Assembly: GCA_037975125.1 (NCBI GenBank)
Contig: CM075853.1
Span: forward strand, 93,614,773-93,678,772
Length of the DNA stretch: 64,000 nucleotides
Source of the DNA: Latrodectus hesperus
Taxonomy: Eukaryota; Arthropoda; Arachnida; Araneae; Theridiidae
Direction: 5' to 3'
Both the position numbers and the translations under genes were made by a program. Of the stretch, positions 1-12,929 are shown in pieces. The notes beneath the pieces are model-generated. The model was not told where the DNA came from. It saw only the letters and a program-made list of their open reading frames with translations, and ran no database searches. Position 1 is the first letter of the stretch, and every line of letters begins with the position of its first letter.

Positions 1-3000
1 GCCAAGTACATTCCAGTTGGTCAGATCTCCAAGTACACATTTTCCACTGAAAATGTGCAGCTGAAAACTATTGCCTGATGTATGCATAGCACAGACAATA
101 GTTTTCACCTATGTATATGATACAAAATTAGCACCTAATAAATTGATAAAATTGGTAACTTTTAATTAAGTACGAGAGTGAATACTTATTTTTCCTTTTA
201 TAATTATAATGATTTTATTTTGAATATTTTAAGATGTTTAATAATTTTATTGCGTTAAAGTGGATAATACATGAGGGATTATCACTACAGATTTTAAACG
301 ATGATGAAGAAAACAAAAAGTACTTATAGTCTTATGCTTTAATTTTTGTTAAAGAAAACATTGAGAAATTTTAGAGCTTGGTATTTTTTTCAAATTTCTG
401 ACAGCAAATTTCTGATACTATGAAGCTTTTATGATATTATTGCTTAGGTTTAAAATTCTATTTTTTGTATCACATACCCAGAGTGGGTCAAATTTCCCAA
501 CTGCTAAGAAAAAAGAAATTTTTAGCGTGTTACTTCATAGTCTTGTTGTATTTGATAAGATAAATGAAACTATATACAATATTTTATTACCTTTGTAAAC
601 TATTTTATTTATTTCCCCCTTAGATATTAAAATACATAAACATTTGAATAATGATATTTATATTATCACGTGGTTATAAGAAAAATTCGTTTTTCATTTA
701 TGTTTCAAAAATAGAAACGATATCTCCTGAATTGCTATCGCTTAGTTTCAAATCCGAAAATGACAAAGCATTTTAACTTGTTTATTAAGTAAATGCTATC
801 CTCTACTCTACTGACAGCAAACGTTCTTTGGAAAAGAAGATTCTAGGTTTGATTTAAGCCACAGTTGATTGCATCATCCACTAAGCGGTGTCTAGGCTCA
901 TAATGAAAATAACAGGCGTATAAAACATTCTGTAAAACTTGATTTTAGGGATTCCCGAATAACAGACATTGAATAATTTGACCTAAGAATTAAAAAAGAG
1001 AAATCCTTTAATTCAAATCACATTCTACTTCATTCTTTGAAATATATTAAGACAGGATGGCTGGAATTTTAAATGGCAATAAATCTCACCCAAAGGTTTA
1101 TGGAATCATCCCCATTCCAACAATACTCCGCAAATGCAAATCGACCGAATGGCTCTCCGCCCGCTCTTGTTGACCAAGATCAATTTGAATAAGCGACGGA
1201 CAGCTGATTCACAAGTCGAGCCTTCAAATGAGTTTCGACGCCCCCGAAATTAAAAATTTCTCTAACTGGAACTAAATCTGGGTCATCAGAAGTCAAAAGT
1301 CAAGTTTTGTGGGTGGTTAAATACTGTAAAAGCGAAAACAAATTCATGTTTTGACGGAGTCATGTTATCTTTCGAAATCCCCCGCTTGACAATGGTGAGT
1401 TTAGTATTTTTTTTCAGGAATTACTACTTTCACCAAGGCCTTCTTTTCGTGACTTTAGCTTAGAGTTTTAGTTCCACTACAACTGATGCAAAATGTGGAC
1501 GATTTTCAACATTAATCCGCTTTTATATTCCTGTTCTATGTAACTGGGGCAACATTTCCTCGGTACAAAATTTCGGTAAGTAGCTATTAGAATACAAAGA
1601 ATAACAAAAGCTGTTTTCTTTCTTCAGAACAAAATTTTTCAATGACCTTTAAGGCAGTTTTTGCCCTTTTATGAAAACTGGCATGTTGTTCATATTCTAT
1701 TATTTCAGTGTTATAAATAACAAAACAGAATTCTCATTAACTTACAGAAAATGACATTTTCTTTCAAGACCAATACAAGTGACAAATTTTAAATTATATC
1801 ATTTACTACTGAAAGAACACTATTGTAGTATTTTATTCATATTTTTAAATTCTTTCGATTCGTATTTTAATTTCAAAATTACATATATCTTGTTTTACAG
1901 AATACTGTTTCAGATAAATTACTTAATGAATACCTGACCCAGCCGGAAACTCATATGAAGAAGGTTAAAACCTGTATGAAATCATGTATGTTATAGAATG
2001 TATTGTCACAGGTGTGGGATGGAAAAAAGTGCCAGCTCGAGTGTTGATCTCATCACTTGATCATTGTCTAAAATAATGAGACGGTTGGCTTCTAAGTGGC
2101 TTTGGTCTGTAAAATAGAGAACTCTAGCCATCCGTATCGCATTAACATAATCAAACTCAAATGATTCGATTAAATATTATTGAAAAAGATAATGTTTATA
2201 CAGATTATCAAATTAATTTTTTAAGGGACTTTTACTGAATAATAAGAATAAATTTAAAAAAAAGTAGTATTATAACTGAACACTGTTAAAAATAATAATT
2301 TGTAAATATTTAAAAATAACAGTTCCTAGAATGTTTCTTAATAACTTTTTTTATAAGAATAAATACTTACTTTTCATTTTCCATCGAATGAATAAAAATT
2401 ATTCTTTCGCTTTGTTGGCATTAATTGACGAAGTAAAACGACTTTAAAATCGTAAGCCACAGATAAAATAATAAAATTCTGTTTTGAAAAAGAGTTAATA
2501 AAAATATTACTTTTATTGATTAAATGTAGCTAAAAGTTACCGATTAAGAAAATGAATTAATAATTTCAGATTAATCATTAAATCTTTTTAGAATTTATTT
2601 TTAAAGTCTATATATATCTGTCCTCATAATTATTTAAAGATTTGAAAGTAGTGAAAATTTTTAAACATAATATCGCGTTAATAAAAAAATTTAATTATAT
2701 TTATAAATTTCACACTATTAATTCATGTCTTATTTTGAGAAATAATTTGCATTTATGTTTCAAAATAATTCTCTTTTGCCAAACAAAAAATTATATAATT
2801 ATTAAGATAATTATGAAAAAAGTAATTTTAATGGATTAATAATATTTCTTATTCCACACTTAAAAAAGGATTTTATGAGATAAGTTTCAGCAATAATAAC
2901 AGTATATATTTTCTTTAGGAGTTCTGGTTTAAATTTATAAAAAAAGGTTTTAACATCACATTGGATGTTGGTTTCTCCAGTTTGTAAGTACGAATATCAT

Positions 3001-6000
3001 TTCATATACATAAAAATCAAATTATAAATAAATCAGGAATTATAAACCACCCACTTGTGAAGGTGTGTTTAGCAGCAGACACAACACACCTTTATTGGAA
3101 CGTAGCCTTACAAAACTCTGTGTTGATATATTTAAAGTTTCTTTTTTATAACATTTCTGACTGATACTGCCAACATATGATTGTTATAGGAAACAATGGA
3201 AAAAGAAATTCGTTATTCTTTATCTTGGAGCAAGTTGGTTATTTTGATCTGATGCTCAAATATCTAGTGGGAGTTATTCTAGCCTCAAATTTCGTTCGAA
3301 GTTGCTGTGATGAAGATTAGTTGCTCTATTTTTCAACCACTTATCTCATTAGAGCAATCTTTTTTGTAGCATTACCCCTACCTCGACTTTAATAAAACGT
3401 TCTAAATTTCAAATTACGCCATTTAAGAACTCGTGTTTACATAATTTGTTGTAACTGTGATATCGGAATATCCGTGTTCTAAAAGGAAAAATGAAATAAC
3501 AGGGAAATCGGTTACAGCTCTTTCGCGGTTAAATGCTGATAAGAAGAGGCATAATTTAAATATGCTTTTTATACAATTTCATTCAGTTGCACAATAAAAT
3601 TTAAAATTCTGAATAGGAAGATTATGAGATAAAGCCTAAATATTTAAAAATAAGAGTTTGAATCTGGAAGCCTAAGAAATTCTGAAATTCGTAACACATT
3701 TCTTTCTTTTGGCTATATATATTATTAAATAGTCAGAATATGTAATTTTTAATTTTTATAATTATTTTTATTTTTAATTATTCTACATTGAGGTAGATTA
3801 AAGGAAATCTTTTATGAGTTAGATTTTTACATACTTTATAGTTTTGAATATCTTTTTGGCAATAATAGACTTACATTAGATATTATTGCTTATTAAAAAA
3901 TAAGCAATTAAATAGATTTTCCATTATCAGAAAAAAATCCGGAATGGTTAACTCTACAACATTTGGTGGAAAATTCGAAGAATAGTTATTCTATATTCCT
4001 ATCCACGATAAAAATTACAAAGAAATGAACTTTTCAAAATATTAAGTTAATAAAGGAAAATGCCGTGTCATTGAAAATTTTCAACCCTATTAGCTAAAAA
4101 TCAGAGTCCGATAACAGAAAAAGTGCTGCCAATTATTCGCAAATTCATAATCTTACTGAGAAGTAGAACTGAAACTGGTTCAAAAAAATTTTTGTGCATG
4201 TTAATTGCATATAGCTAGATATTTATGCTTCCTAAATGAATAAAAACAAATTGTGGAAATTGAATTGTTTCTAAAGTAGACGGTATAAATTGCACTATCA
4301 CCCGGAAACACTTTTTGTGAATGCAACTCCCTATAATTTGCAAAATAGTAATATTGGTTATTCATTAGCACTCCGAACAAATTCGTGACACTTACATTAG
4401 GTGATTTTGAAGGTATGTCCAGTCATTAAGTCCTAATATAGAGACAGAATTCTCCAACTTGCAAATGAAAATTGAACACATAATGGAAAATCGTGAAAAT
4501 GGCAACGGCTGAGAACATTAAACTTCTTATAGGAATTGTTCTGTTGCTTCATGGTATCATAAAAAGTAAACATGTAGCCCGAAACGAAGAATTTAAACTC
4601 TGAATGGAAACTTAATAGCTTTTTGGAACATTTTACTATGCCGATATTGCGCTTCGGGCCATGAAACGGACTTCGATCGTTTCAAATGATTTCCGAAGTG
4701 TATATAGAGTTGTACGACCCAAATAGCTGTAACTGGACTATTTTTTTCTTCTTCTAGACTTTTGGTTACAGTCACGGTTACATGCCATATTCACTTTCTT
4801 TTCTTTCTTCCTCTTTGCTGGTTGAACGAGATTAAAATAAAAAAAGCAAATGCACACACGTTTGACCACTTTGCTTTTCTTAATCAATTAAACGAGCCAA
4901 TTGGAACTTTTACTGTTATTCGAATCGGGTTCCTCAAACCGGCGCAAGAACTTTTACTCTATGAGTGGGCACTATGGTATTTCTGATTCTACCAGGCTTA
5001 ATTGACACATTGTATCAATTTCACGATCCATATCAAAGTTTGAAATAAATATTTATATTTATTGTGAATTTTTTATTTGCTTTGTGAATTAAAAGTCTCA
5101 GTCAATAATAACAACTCCCATAAATATTTTTGGCATGATTATAAAATATGATTGCTTTTCTAAATTATTTTAAATAATGTAAAATTTTTATAACAAATAC
5201 TTATAATTTTTATTGCAAACATATGTACAGACATTTTTTTCAAATGTCATCACTTAACAGAGAAAAAATTATGTAAGAACTTTTTTAATATTTCTTTAAA
5301 ATATTGTTATATAATGTTCGGATATTAAGTATTTTTCAGCCTTACAGGGACGGAAGTGATGACCCCATATCTCGTGAAACACTCAGTGCATATGCTATCA
5401 TGGTCCAAAAGTGGGTGAGTCTTCTTAATTTAGTAGCAAGGACCAAGCAGCTTTCCTGCTAAATGCCTTAGAATAGGCTTACTACCCCCAGAGATATCAT
5501 TTCACATTTTACATTCCCCAAATACTATTGGTAAACATGACAAATCTTCGATTAGGTTGGGTTTCAAACTCGCTGCCTTCCGATAACGAAGACGAACTCC
5601 TGATCAATTCCCAAATTCAATCCTAACCATTGCTTGTAAATAGGATGTACATGTACCATTTCTGATGCATTAGTCATTGTGAATCTTAGATATTCTCCGA
5701 ATATCCTACCATGATATGAGTGAATAATAACTATTATCTATGTTAAGTTTCTTAATTTTGCCTTACCTTAAACCAAAATCTGCCTTTATGAACTTGAGCT
5801 GTTTGGTAATCATCATACATGACTTGCAGAGAGCTGCTACGTTCAACTTTTGGAGACCACTTGCAACTGCTGATGTATTTTCAATGATGTTGGGAATCAA
5901 GTAATTACAGATAATGATGGCATTCCCCAATTTGACAATGATTCATGCAATTAAAATGATGGCAGTGATTAGCTCGAGGAACATTTTGGAGAATTTCATT

Positions 6001-7890
6001 TATAGTTTGTTCATTTAGATTTCCAGACATTTTTAAGAGTATGTTGCAAATGAATGAAAAGTCACTTCTTGCTCAAAATTCAACACCAGCAATATTATCC
6101 CGGTTCCAAATGGCTGAAAAGATAGCGTGACTGAATATTCCTTCAAAGAACTTTCGAAAGTTAACTTTAGGAATGTTATACAGAGTTCTGGAAAAAAACC
6201 AACAGATATTCTTCGAATTACTTGGTATTTCAGTACATTTAATAAAATTCTTTGCATTAAAAATATATTCGTGTACTAAATAAAGATTCTAAAAATGGAA
6301 TTCATTTTGGACTTTTGAATTAAATAATATGTAAAATTAATTTTTTTATTAAAAGAAATTCCCTTACAAAAGAGATGTTTTAAATTGCAGCAGATTTTAA
6401 ATTCTAATAAAAATAATGTCAAATTTCGGATCGTATGCGTACTTTCGTTCAATGAAATTCTACTTTTAGTTTAACCATAACTAAAAAACATTTCTTATAC
6501 TCTTATATGTATTCAATGAATAAAATATTGTACTAAATCTCATTTGTTTTGAATATATGTTTTTTCATTATTTTTATATATTGAATAATTAGAAATAATT
6601 TTTATTATTCTATTTATTCAATATTTAATAATAAACGAAAAGAATTTGTTTAAAATAGAATTAGTACTTTTAAACAAATTCTTTTTGTAAAAAGTAAAAG
6701 TATGTTTAAACTACTGAAGACATTAATATCTGAAAATTATATGTCAAATTTTGATATCCATTTGCGTATTATTTTTGTATGTAATTCTACTTCAAAGAAG
6801 CAATTAGAAAGTCCTTTTTCACATGTATTAGGATTGTTATTGTCTACAGTTTTCGATCCATTTCCGCTACGAGCAACTTTTTATAGAAATAATTTCTAGG
6901 ATAAGTATCTTCCAAGTGTTTTGTACTTTCTCCAAATCCCATGTCTTCAATCAAAACTTTGTTCTAAGAGATTATTTTTTCACAAAGGAATTGTTGGCAG
7001 TTTTGTTGTTGCCATAGGAAGAAAATAGATTTTCCAGCTCGTGCTAACTCTGTCAATTAAACCCCACCCTTTCCATTGTGGTCGCTATTGCCTAAAATGC
7101 GCCATGTGTTCGAAAAGTACTTTTCCCGCCGGACGTGCCTATTGTTTGAAATGAAGGAAAACATCTAAACTTAACATTTTTCCGGTCATGGCCATTTTGT
7201 GAAAATAAGGAGTTGAATTAAATTATAAATTGAGCTTTTTAATGTAGATTTTTCAACTTCGAATTTAAGGACGATTGGACACGGGCGTCAACCACGAAAC
7301 TGGGTCAGAACTCTGGGATTTTCTATACTTCAGATTTATCGAGAGTTGTTTCAGTCAGAATATTAGGTGTGGTCCGGTGATAAACGGCCGGTTATATTCA
7401 AACTCTTTTTGTCTGCTTTAAAAAAGAGAATTGTAACACTCACTGAAGAGAACAAGTATGTTATTCTAATGACTTCATTTCATTGGCCGCTAGCTGTGTG
7501 GAGCAGAAACAAATCCAATACGAAAAGATAACATTTTCGCTAGAAGAAATTGGATCTACCTACGTTTCTTTCGATTAAAGTCATTATTTGAAAGAATTTC
7601 CTGTAATCGTAGAATAAATTAGATTATTTTAAGAGCTCAAGTGATAGTTTTATTTTACTTTTTTTATTTTTTTCAAAGCCAAATCTTGTTACTATTACGA
7701 AAAAAAGAAAGTTTATTTTAGTTTTATAAACGTAATTTGTAAAGTTAATATTTCCTCAAGAAGAAATTAGATATATTTTTTCTGAGATTTACCTAAATTT
7801 GATGGAATTCTTTCTTAGAATAAAGTATTTCATTTTTTAAGTACCTAACTTATAAAAAATATCTGTTTCGCAATACACACACATACATAT
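1..7890. other. No gene recognised
   Basis: AT-rich sequence with only short chance open frames. A slightly GC-richer patch near 1080-1400 ends in a good splice-donor-like site (ATGGTGAGT at about 1391), and another lies at 7030-7400. Neither gives a protein I recognise. The signal-peptide exon or promoter of the downstream chitin deacetylase could lie here, but I cannot point to it. Around 5560-5620 there is a degenerate tRNA-like B-box on the - strand, too weak to call. Confidence 0.5.
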
Positions 7891-8208
7891 ATGCAAAGAA
7901 AATTAAAATACATTAATGGAATTAAATTGAACGTTAATATCATGAAGGATATCAATATTTTCATATAAATGCTCAATAGTAGTTACATAAAAATACTTAA
8001 GAAGCGCGCGCACACACCCACACACACACATATATATGTGTGTGTGTGTGGGTGGTTGTGGATGTGTGTGCGTGCGTGTGTGTGTGTGAGTGCGCTTCTT
8101 GAGTATTTTTATGTAACTACTATTGAGCATTTATATGAAAATATTGATACCCTTCATGATATTAACGTTCAATTTAATTCCATTAATGTATTTTAATTTT
8201 CTTTGCAT
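7891..8208. repeat. Large foldback (inverted repeat) with a CA/TG core
   Basis: Two 117-bp arms (7891-8007 and 8092-8208) are near-perfect inverted copies; by eye I see about two mismatches. The 84-bp spacer is itself built of CA and TG runs that can pair. The same protein can be read from both arms on opposite strands, which is an artefact of the symmetry and not a gene. It could be a foldback/MITE-type element or a source of long double-stranded RNA. I see no clear target-site duplication: both flanks contain ACATA, which is too simple to trust. Confidence 0.85.
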
Positions 8209-9673
8209 ACATAAATTTTTAACTAACCTGATTAAATTCAATTATTATTTATTTAATTTTAGACTTCACTTTTATTGAGGGCCGGTAATACAAACTTTTA
8301 CTAAGATAAAAATTTGCTTAATATACGTTTTAAACTTTTTTACCTATTGCTTATTTTTTTATTTCTGACTAATTTTTTCCTGATTTCTTATACCATTATT
8401 CACTTCATTTGCATACATTAATTATTTACTAATTTCATATGGTTTTGAAGTACAACGACATGATATTTTAAATATTTGTCTTCATGCCTGGTCAAAAATC
8501 CGTTCTTTGTAGCAACATTATCAACACTCCCGATTAATCAAGCAATGTGGGTACAACTTTCATTTATGTTTTCTGTTTTCTATTCACAAATATGAAAAAA
8601 CAAGCTTATAAAAAACTGGCATTATACATAAATTGAGCTTAAATACGGATGAAAAGCATTTTGAATTTCAGTTACGAATTATTTTCAAGACAAAAGTGTT
8701 TGCACGAGTTCCAGGAAAAGAATTGAGGATTTTTATTGCTGGTACGCTTCTGAGTGCTATGAACTACTACATTTAACTGCATATTTGTTAGATTCTACTG
8801 AGTTCATTATTCTGTCATTCCTTTACTTCACAAACAATTCCAAACCAACAGATAAACTGTCATTTGAAAACCTTTGTCTGGTCGTATATGAATTATATAT
8901 CTTGGAAGATCGATATATTGTTTCCGTAAACAGACTAAATGAAAGAGAGACTTTCAAATATATAACTTGCAGCTGGCATTGATAACATGGTTCTTACATT
9001 ACTAGGTATTGTAAGATGCACAACAAAGAACTATATACCCGATGAGAACTTGGATTTTTTTCTTCTATCCAACCCAAGATGGAATTAATCAAATAATGTC
9101 ACCAATATATCACTGATAAAGCGAGACTTGCCTTATAACTCGATGACAATCGTGTAGAAGCTGAAGAGTACAAGACACGCACAATTTGACCAGAACATCA
9201 TGCATTCCATGCTGGAAACATCATGATCCAGCCAGAGAATTCATGGGGTTCCCACAGACCCTCATATTCAAATCCAAGGATGAAGGATTTAATCACGATT
9301 TTATTTAAGATTAGATGTTTCTACTACCTTCCTTTTCATGTGAAGTGATTGATATTTTCATAAAATAAACATTATTGATAATAACTTGAGAAGAAAGTGT
9401 TTGCATGTTTTTGATCGTCGGTACACTCTTTCGATTTTGAATTCTATTGAAACCCTTTAGAATGCTGATGGCTGCGCTATATGCGTTTTCCATTAGTTTA
9501 CAAGGGAACTGATAATTTCCTGACTTTGCGGTGAGTTTGATTACATTCCAGGCATCATTATTGACAAAAACTCTTTTATCATTTACTAGACATACATATG
9601 CATTATTTATATGTTTATATAATTAAAATCTTAAATATTGTAAGTTCTTATTGTTTTGCAGCTTGCTATTTTG

Positions 9674-9723
9674 CTAAAGTGATATGCTGAGAAAGTGCAT
9701 ATGCTGCTAAAGTGCATATGCTT
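9674..9723. repeat. Short tandem repeat, three units of 16-17 bp
   Basis: Three head-to-tail copies of a unit resembling CTAAAGTGCATATGCTG, with small differences between copies. Confidence 0.6.
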
Positions 9724-11213
9724 GAGATATTTCTACAAGATTATTGTTTTCATTAAACAATGTCTTAATTCTTGTTTTTAGCTCTAAGGATGTCATTTAA
9801 TCATCTGCTGTTCTATCTAAAATATATCCTCCCGGAATGGAAAAAAAATTGTATTACCAGCCTTTATTAATTTGTAAATATTTATATTACTCGCTCACTC
9901 TCATAATGGATGAAAAGAGCAAATCTTTTTTCATCAGCTTTTAGCAATTTAAGGAATAATTACATATTTAAGCTTCTGTTATCGCAAATAATGAAGGCTA
10001 ACTCATCCTGTAAAAACTGAAGCAATTTCAAAAATCTGTTGAAACACTTGAGGAACTAATTTGCTTCATAACGTATTGTTTTTACCACGCACGCTGTTAG
10101 AAGATATCATTCTCATGGACCAATCTAATCTCGATGTAATGAACAATAGAAAATAGGGAATTCTTACACCCCCGCCCCAAGGAAGGGCGCTGTATTTGAA
10201 AACTGACCAACGCCTCGTCAAACCTAGCTTCTGAAATCGAACATCCTGTAAAAAAGAAAAATACCCGCCATTTAACTCATGGATCTCTCATGGGCAGCAA
10301 CGAGAGATGGATCTTCTTAAAGTCAATTTTCTTTTGTTATTAATGCAATTCATGAAGGCCGAATTATATGGAGGTCAGCAGATTAAAAAATTGTTCTTTT
10401 TTCTGGAGGCTCTTCTGGCAACCTTCTGTGGTCATAGAAGAAGAAAGTAATAAAATTCCCGCATTCCACCAGTTTTCCTTTTTTGGACAATTAGAATCAA
10501 TTTAATGGCTAATTAAAAATCTGCATCGCTTTTACCTTGCTCGAAGCGTGCCAAGTACAGTTCCATTTCCGCAATCGTATTGTGATTTGATTTTGAAGTG
10601 GATCATCAACATTCTAAAATTAATTTTGTAAAACTATTAGTAACATTAAGATTGGTATCGAATTATAAACAGGCATTGTTTCTTATTGATTATGTATCTT
10701 TAATTTGAGACCGCAAAGAGAACTTGTTTTGGTGAAATTAAACTAGAAAGAATAATTACATAAATCCTTTCTTTTAGATTGTTTTTTTTTTCAGTAACGA
10801 GAATCATTTCTGAAAGTTTGAATGTATTCTTTGAAGTAGATAGTTCTCTTGATCTAGAATTTAAACATTAATCTTAAAAAATTTAAAACATGTATGTGTG
10901 TTATGCGTATTAAATTTAAAAAAAGTCAAATTCTAAGAATATCAACATTATAAAATATAGTTAATTACATTCCTTCAATTTTCGTAATTATTATTATTAT
11001 ATAAGAGTATAAAAACTTTAATGAGGGTTAAAATAATATTATAATTGTTATAATTTTAACTAATATAATGTATGCAATGTAAAGATAATGCATATACTAC
11101 GACAATCCCTTTTGACGCATTATATAAATATATGTTATAATTTATCTAATATAAGTTCACATGAAAATTCACATATTATTATAACAATGGTTATTATTAT
11201 GATCAAAGAATAC

Positions 11214-11308
11214 CATAACTATAATTGTTGTAATAATATAATTACGGTATTCTTAGCTTTCTTAATAGTAATAAACTTTCATCATAATTATAATTGCTGT
11301 AATAACAT
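11214..11308. repeat. Two direct 26-bp repeats
   Basis: Copies at 11214-11239 and 11283-11308 differ at three positions, all C/T changes. They lie in AT-rich non-coding DNA, and no function is apparent. Confidence 0.5.
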
Positions 11309-12620
11309 ATAAATTTGTAATGATATAGTGTCAGTATGCTACAAACTAAATTTTAAATGTACTATATAAAGATACTAGATAAGTTAATTTTTCTGTCATA
11401 ATTTTTTATTTTATTATTGTATTACTCTTTTTAATCTATACATATCGTTAATCTAGCAGCAATTAAGAGATTAGCGTTCTGGGCTATAATTCAGTGTGTC
11501 ATAGGTTCAAATCCCACCTGAGTTTTTATGCTTAAAATGATTGAGAATTCACTCCCGATGGTAAAAAAAGATCGTTTGCAAAAATATTATAAAACATCCA
11601 AATCTATTAATTGCTATAAGCGATTGGTAATTTACAGATATATATTTATTATTTTCAATATCCTTTGCTATTCCTAAAATAGAATAATTTCCTGCGCTTT
11701 TATGATTTTTTAATAATAACAACAATAATACATTCCAAGCGGCATATATTTGTTCCAAAATAAAAACATTAAAACAGTGGCTACAATTTTATCCGCATTC
11801 ATTCAAAATATGTATAAGCAAAAGTAATTCAATTTTTAACCTAAAACTAAGTTTAAAAAAAATTCAGTAATGTTTCTCAAATATAATAAAATAATTATTC
11901 TCACATAATGTTAACATTATTTTTAATATTTCTCATATGGCTATCTCTGGGGCGTGTGAAAGCAGACCATATTTTATTTCTTACTTTATGCATTACACTA
12001 ATTTCCGATGACCAGTTAGAGACCTTCCATTCCAATTTTAAGAATTCTTTTATTTCGAACCTTTTCTCTTCAAGGTAACCTAGATTGCTGCACGAGATCT
12101 CCACCAGGCAGCTCTGTCGTTACGGGTAATGAAATCCGGAAAACGTGGAATTCTTTTATGCTGCCACCTTAAGTTTAAGGTTATCCTAATTCTCTCATAT
12201 TACCATGGTAAAAGCAGTCAATGTTTAATTGTTTTCAAAAGGTGAAATCGAAACAATGAAGTAAAGCTCATGTACACAATTTAAAGTTATATTCTAAAAA
12301 ACACCACACAAAACATAAACTTCAAGGCTTCTTATATTTTAGAATCAATAATTTGTAAGTTCGAGTTTAATTTTAGTTTTGAACCTATTATTATTAGGGT
12401 TTAATTTCTTTCTAACGTTTTCAAAAGTAGTAAGAAGTGCTTATTACTGTCATAGTTAAAACATTTTGTTTACTGGCGTCAAATTTATTTCGCGTTTTAC
12501 AATCGAATATTATTTAAAGAACCATTCTTGTTTTATGGATAGATCAAACGTGAACCCAGGTTATGCTTAATCACTAACGAATTCGTATCTTATCGTCCGC
12601 ATACATTTATGTTCTTATTC

Positions 12621-12658
12621 GTGATCCATAAACATATGTTCTCATGTTTATGGATCAC
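12621..12658. repeat. 15-bp perfect hairpin
   Basis: Arms at 12621-12635 and 12644-12658 are perfect reverse complements separated by 8 bases. The right arm overlaps the start of the Tc1-like relic that follows, so the hairpin may come from a local inverted duplication at that breakpoint. Confidence 0.7.
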
Positions 12659-12925
12659 AACTCCCATCCTCATCTTCGAACAGCGCCAACGACTACCTTC
12701 AATAAGATCAAATCACCCGCATTGAATCTGATAGAGTATGTGTGGAATATGGTTGACTGACAAATCGCAGTCCATCAACAACCTTTTCAATCTGTACCGG
12801 ACCTTCAGAGAGCATTACTTGCTGAGTGAAATTTTCTGCCCCAAGCGCAGCTCAATGACGAGATCTTCAGCATCGTTTTCTCCCATACGTAGTGTATTCC
12901 TCATATAGGAGACGAACGATACATT
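12650..12925 (+). pseudogene. Tc1-like transposase relic, C-terminal part
   Basis: Read in one frame, this stretch gives the end of a Tc1/mariner DDE transposase: MDHNSHPH corresponds to the QDNxxPH block, SPALNLIEYVWNMVD to SPDLNPIE.VWD, and LQRALLAE to the conserved C-terminal helix. Three in-frame stops (two TGA, one TAG) interrupt it. The second catalytic Asp aligns with His, and the spacing to the catalytic Glu is shorter than the usual 34 residues. It is a long-dead fragment. It differs in sequence from the better preserved Tc1 element at 31119-32944, so it is probably another family. Confidence 0.6.
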
Positions 12926-12929
12926 AACC

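Larger units (their letters stand above)
8209..12619. other. No gene recognised
   Basis: Mostly AT-rich with scattered moderate-GC patches (9120-9260, 10080-10560) in which no conserved protein could be read. It holds the short repeats listed separately at 9674-9723 and 11214-11308, and a tRNA-like stretch at about 11461-11522. That stretch has a good B-box-like GGTTCAAATCC, but no acceptor stem and a poor anticodon loop, so it looks like a tRNA or SINE relic. Confidence 0.5.

Noticed and set aside
1362..1394. ATG followed by ten codons and a GTGAGT donor as first exon of the chitin deacetylase
   Set aside because: The peptide is not a signal sequence, and the phase (0) does not fit the acceptor at 16729, which needs one carried base. 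It could at most be an untranslated exon.
5560..5620. tRNA-like head of a SINE on the - strand
   Set aside because: Only a weak B-box resemblance; no body or target duplication.
7903..8196. Two overlapping 75-codon frames on opposite strands with the same start of protein
   Set aside because: They mirror each other because of the inverted repeat and read through CA/TG repeats; not genes.
11461..11522. Possible tRNA gene
   Set aside because: It has a B-box-like motif, but no acceptor stem and an abnormal anticodon loop; more likely a relic.
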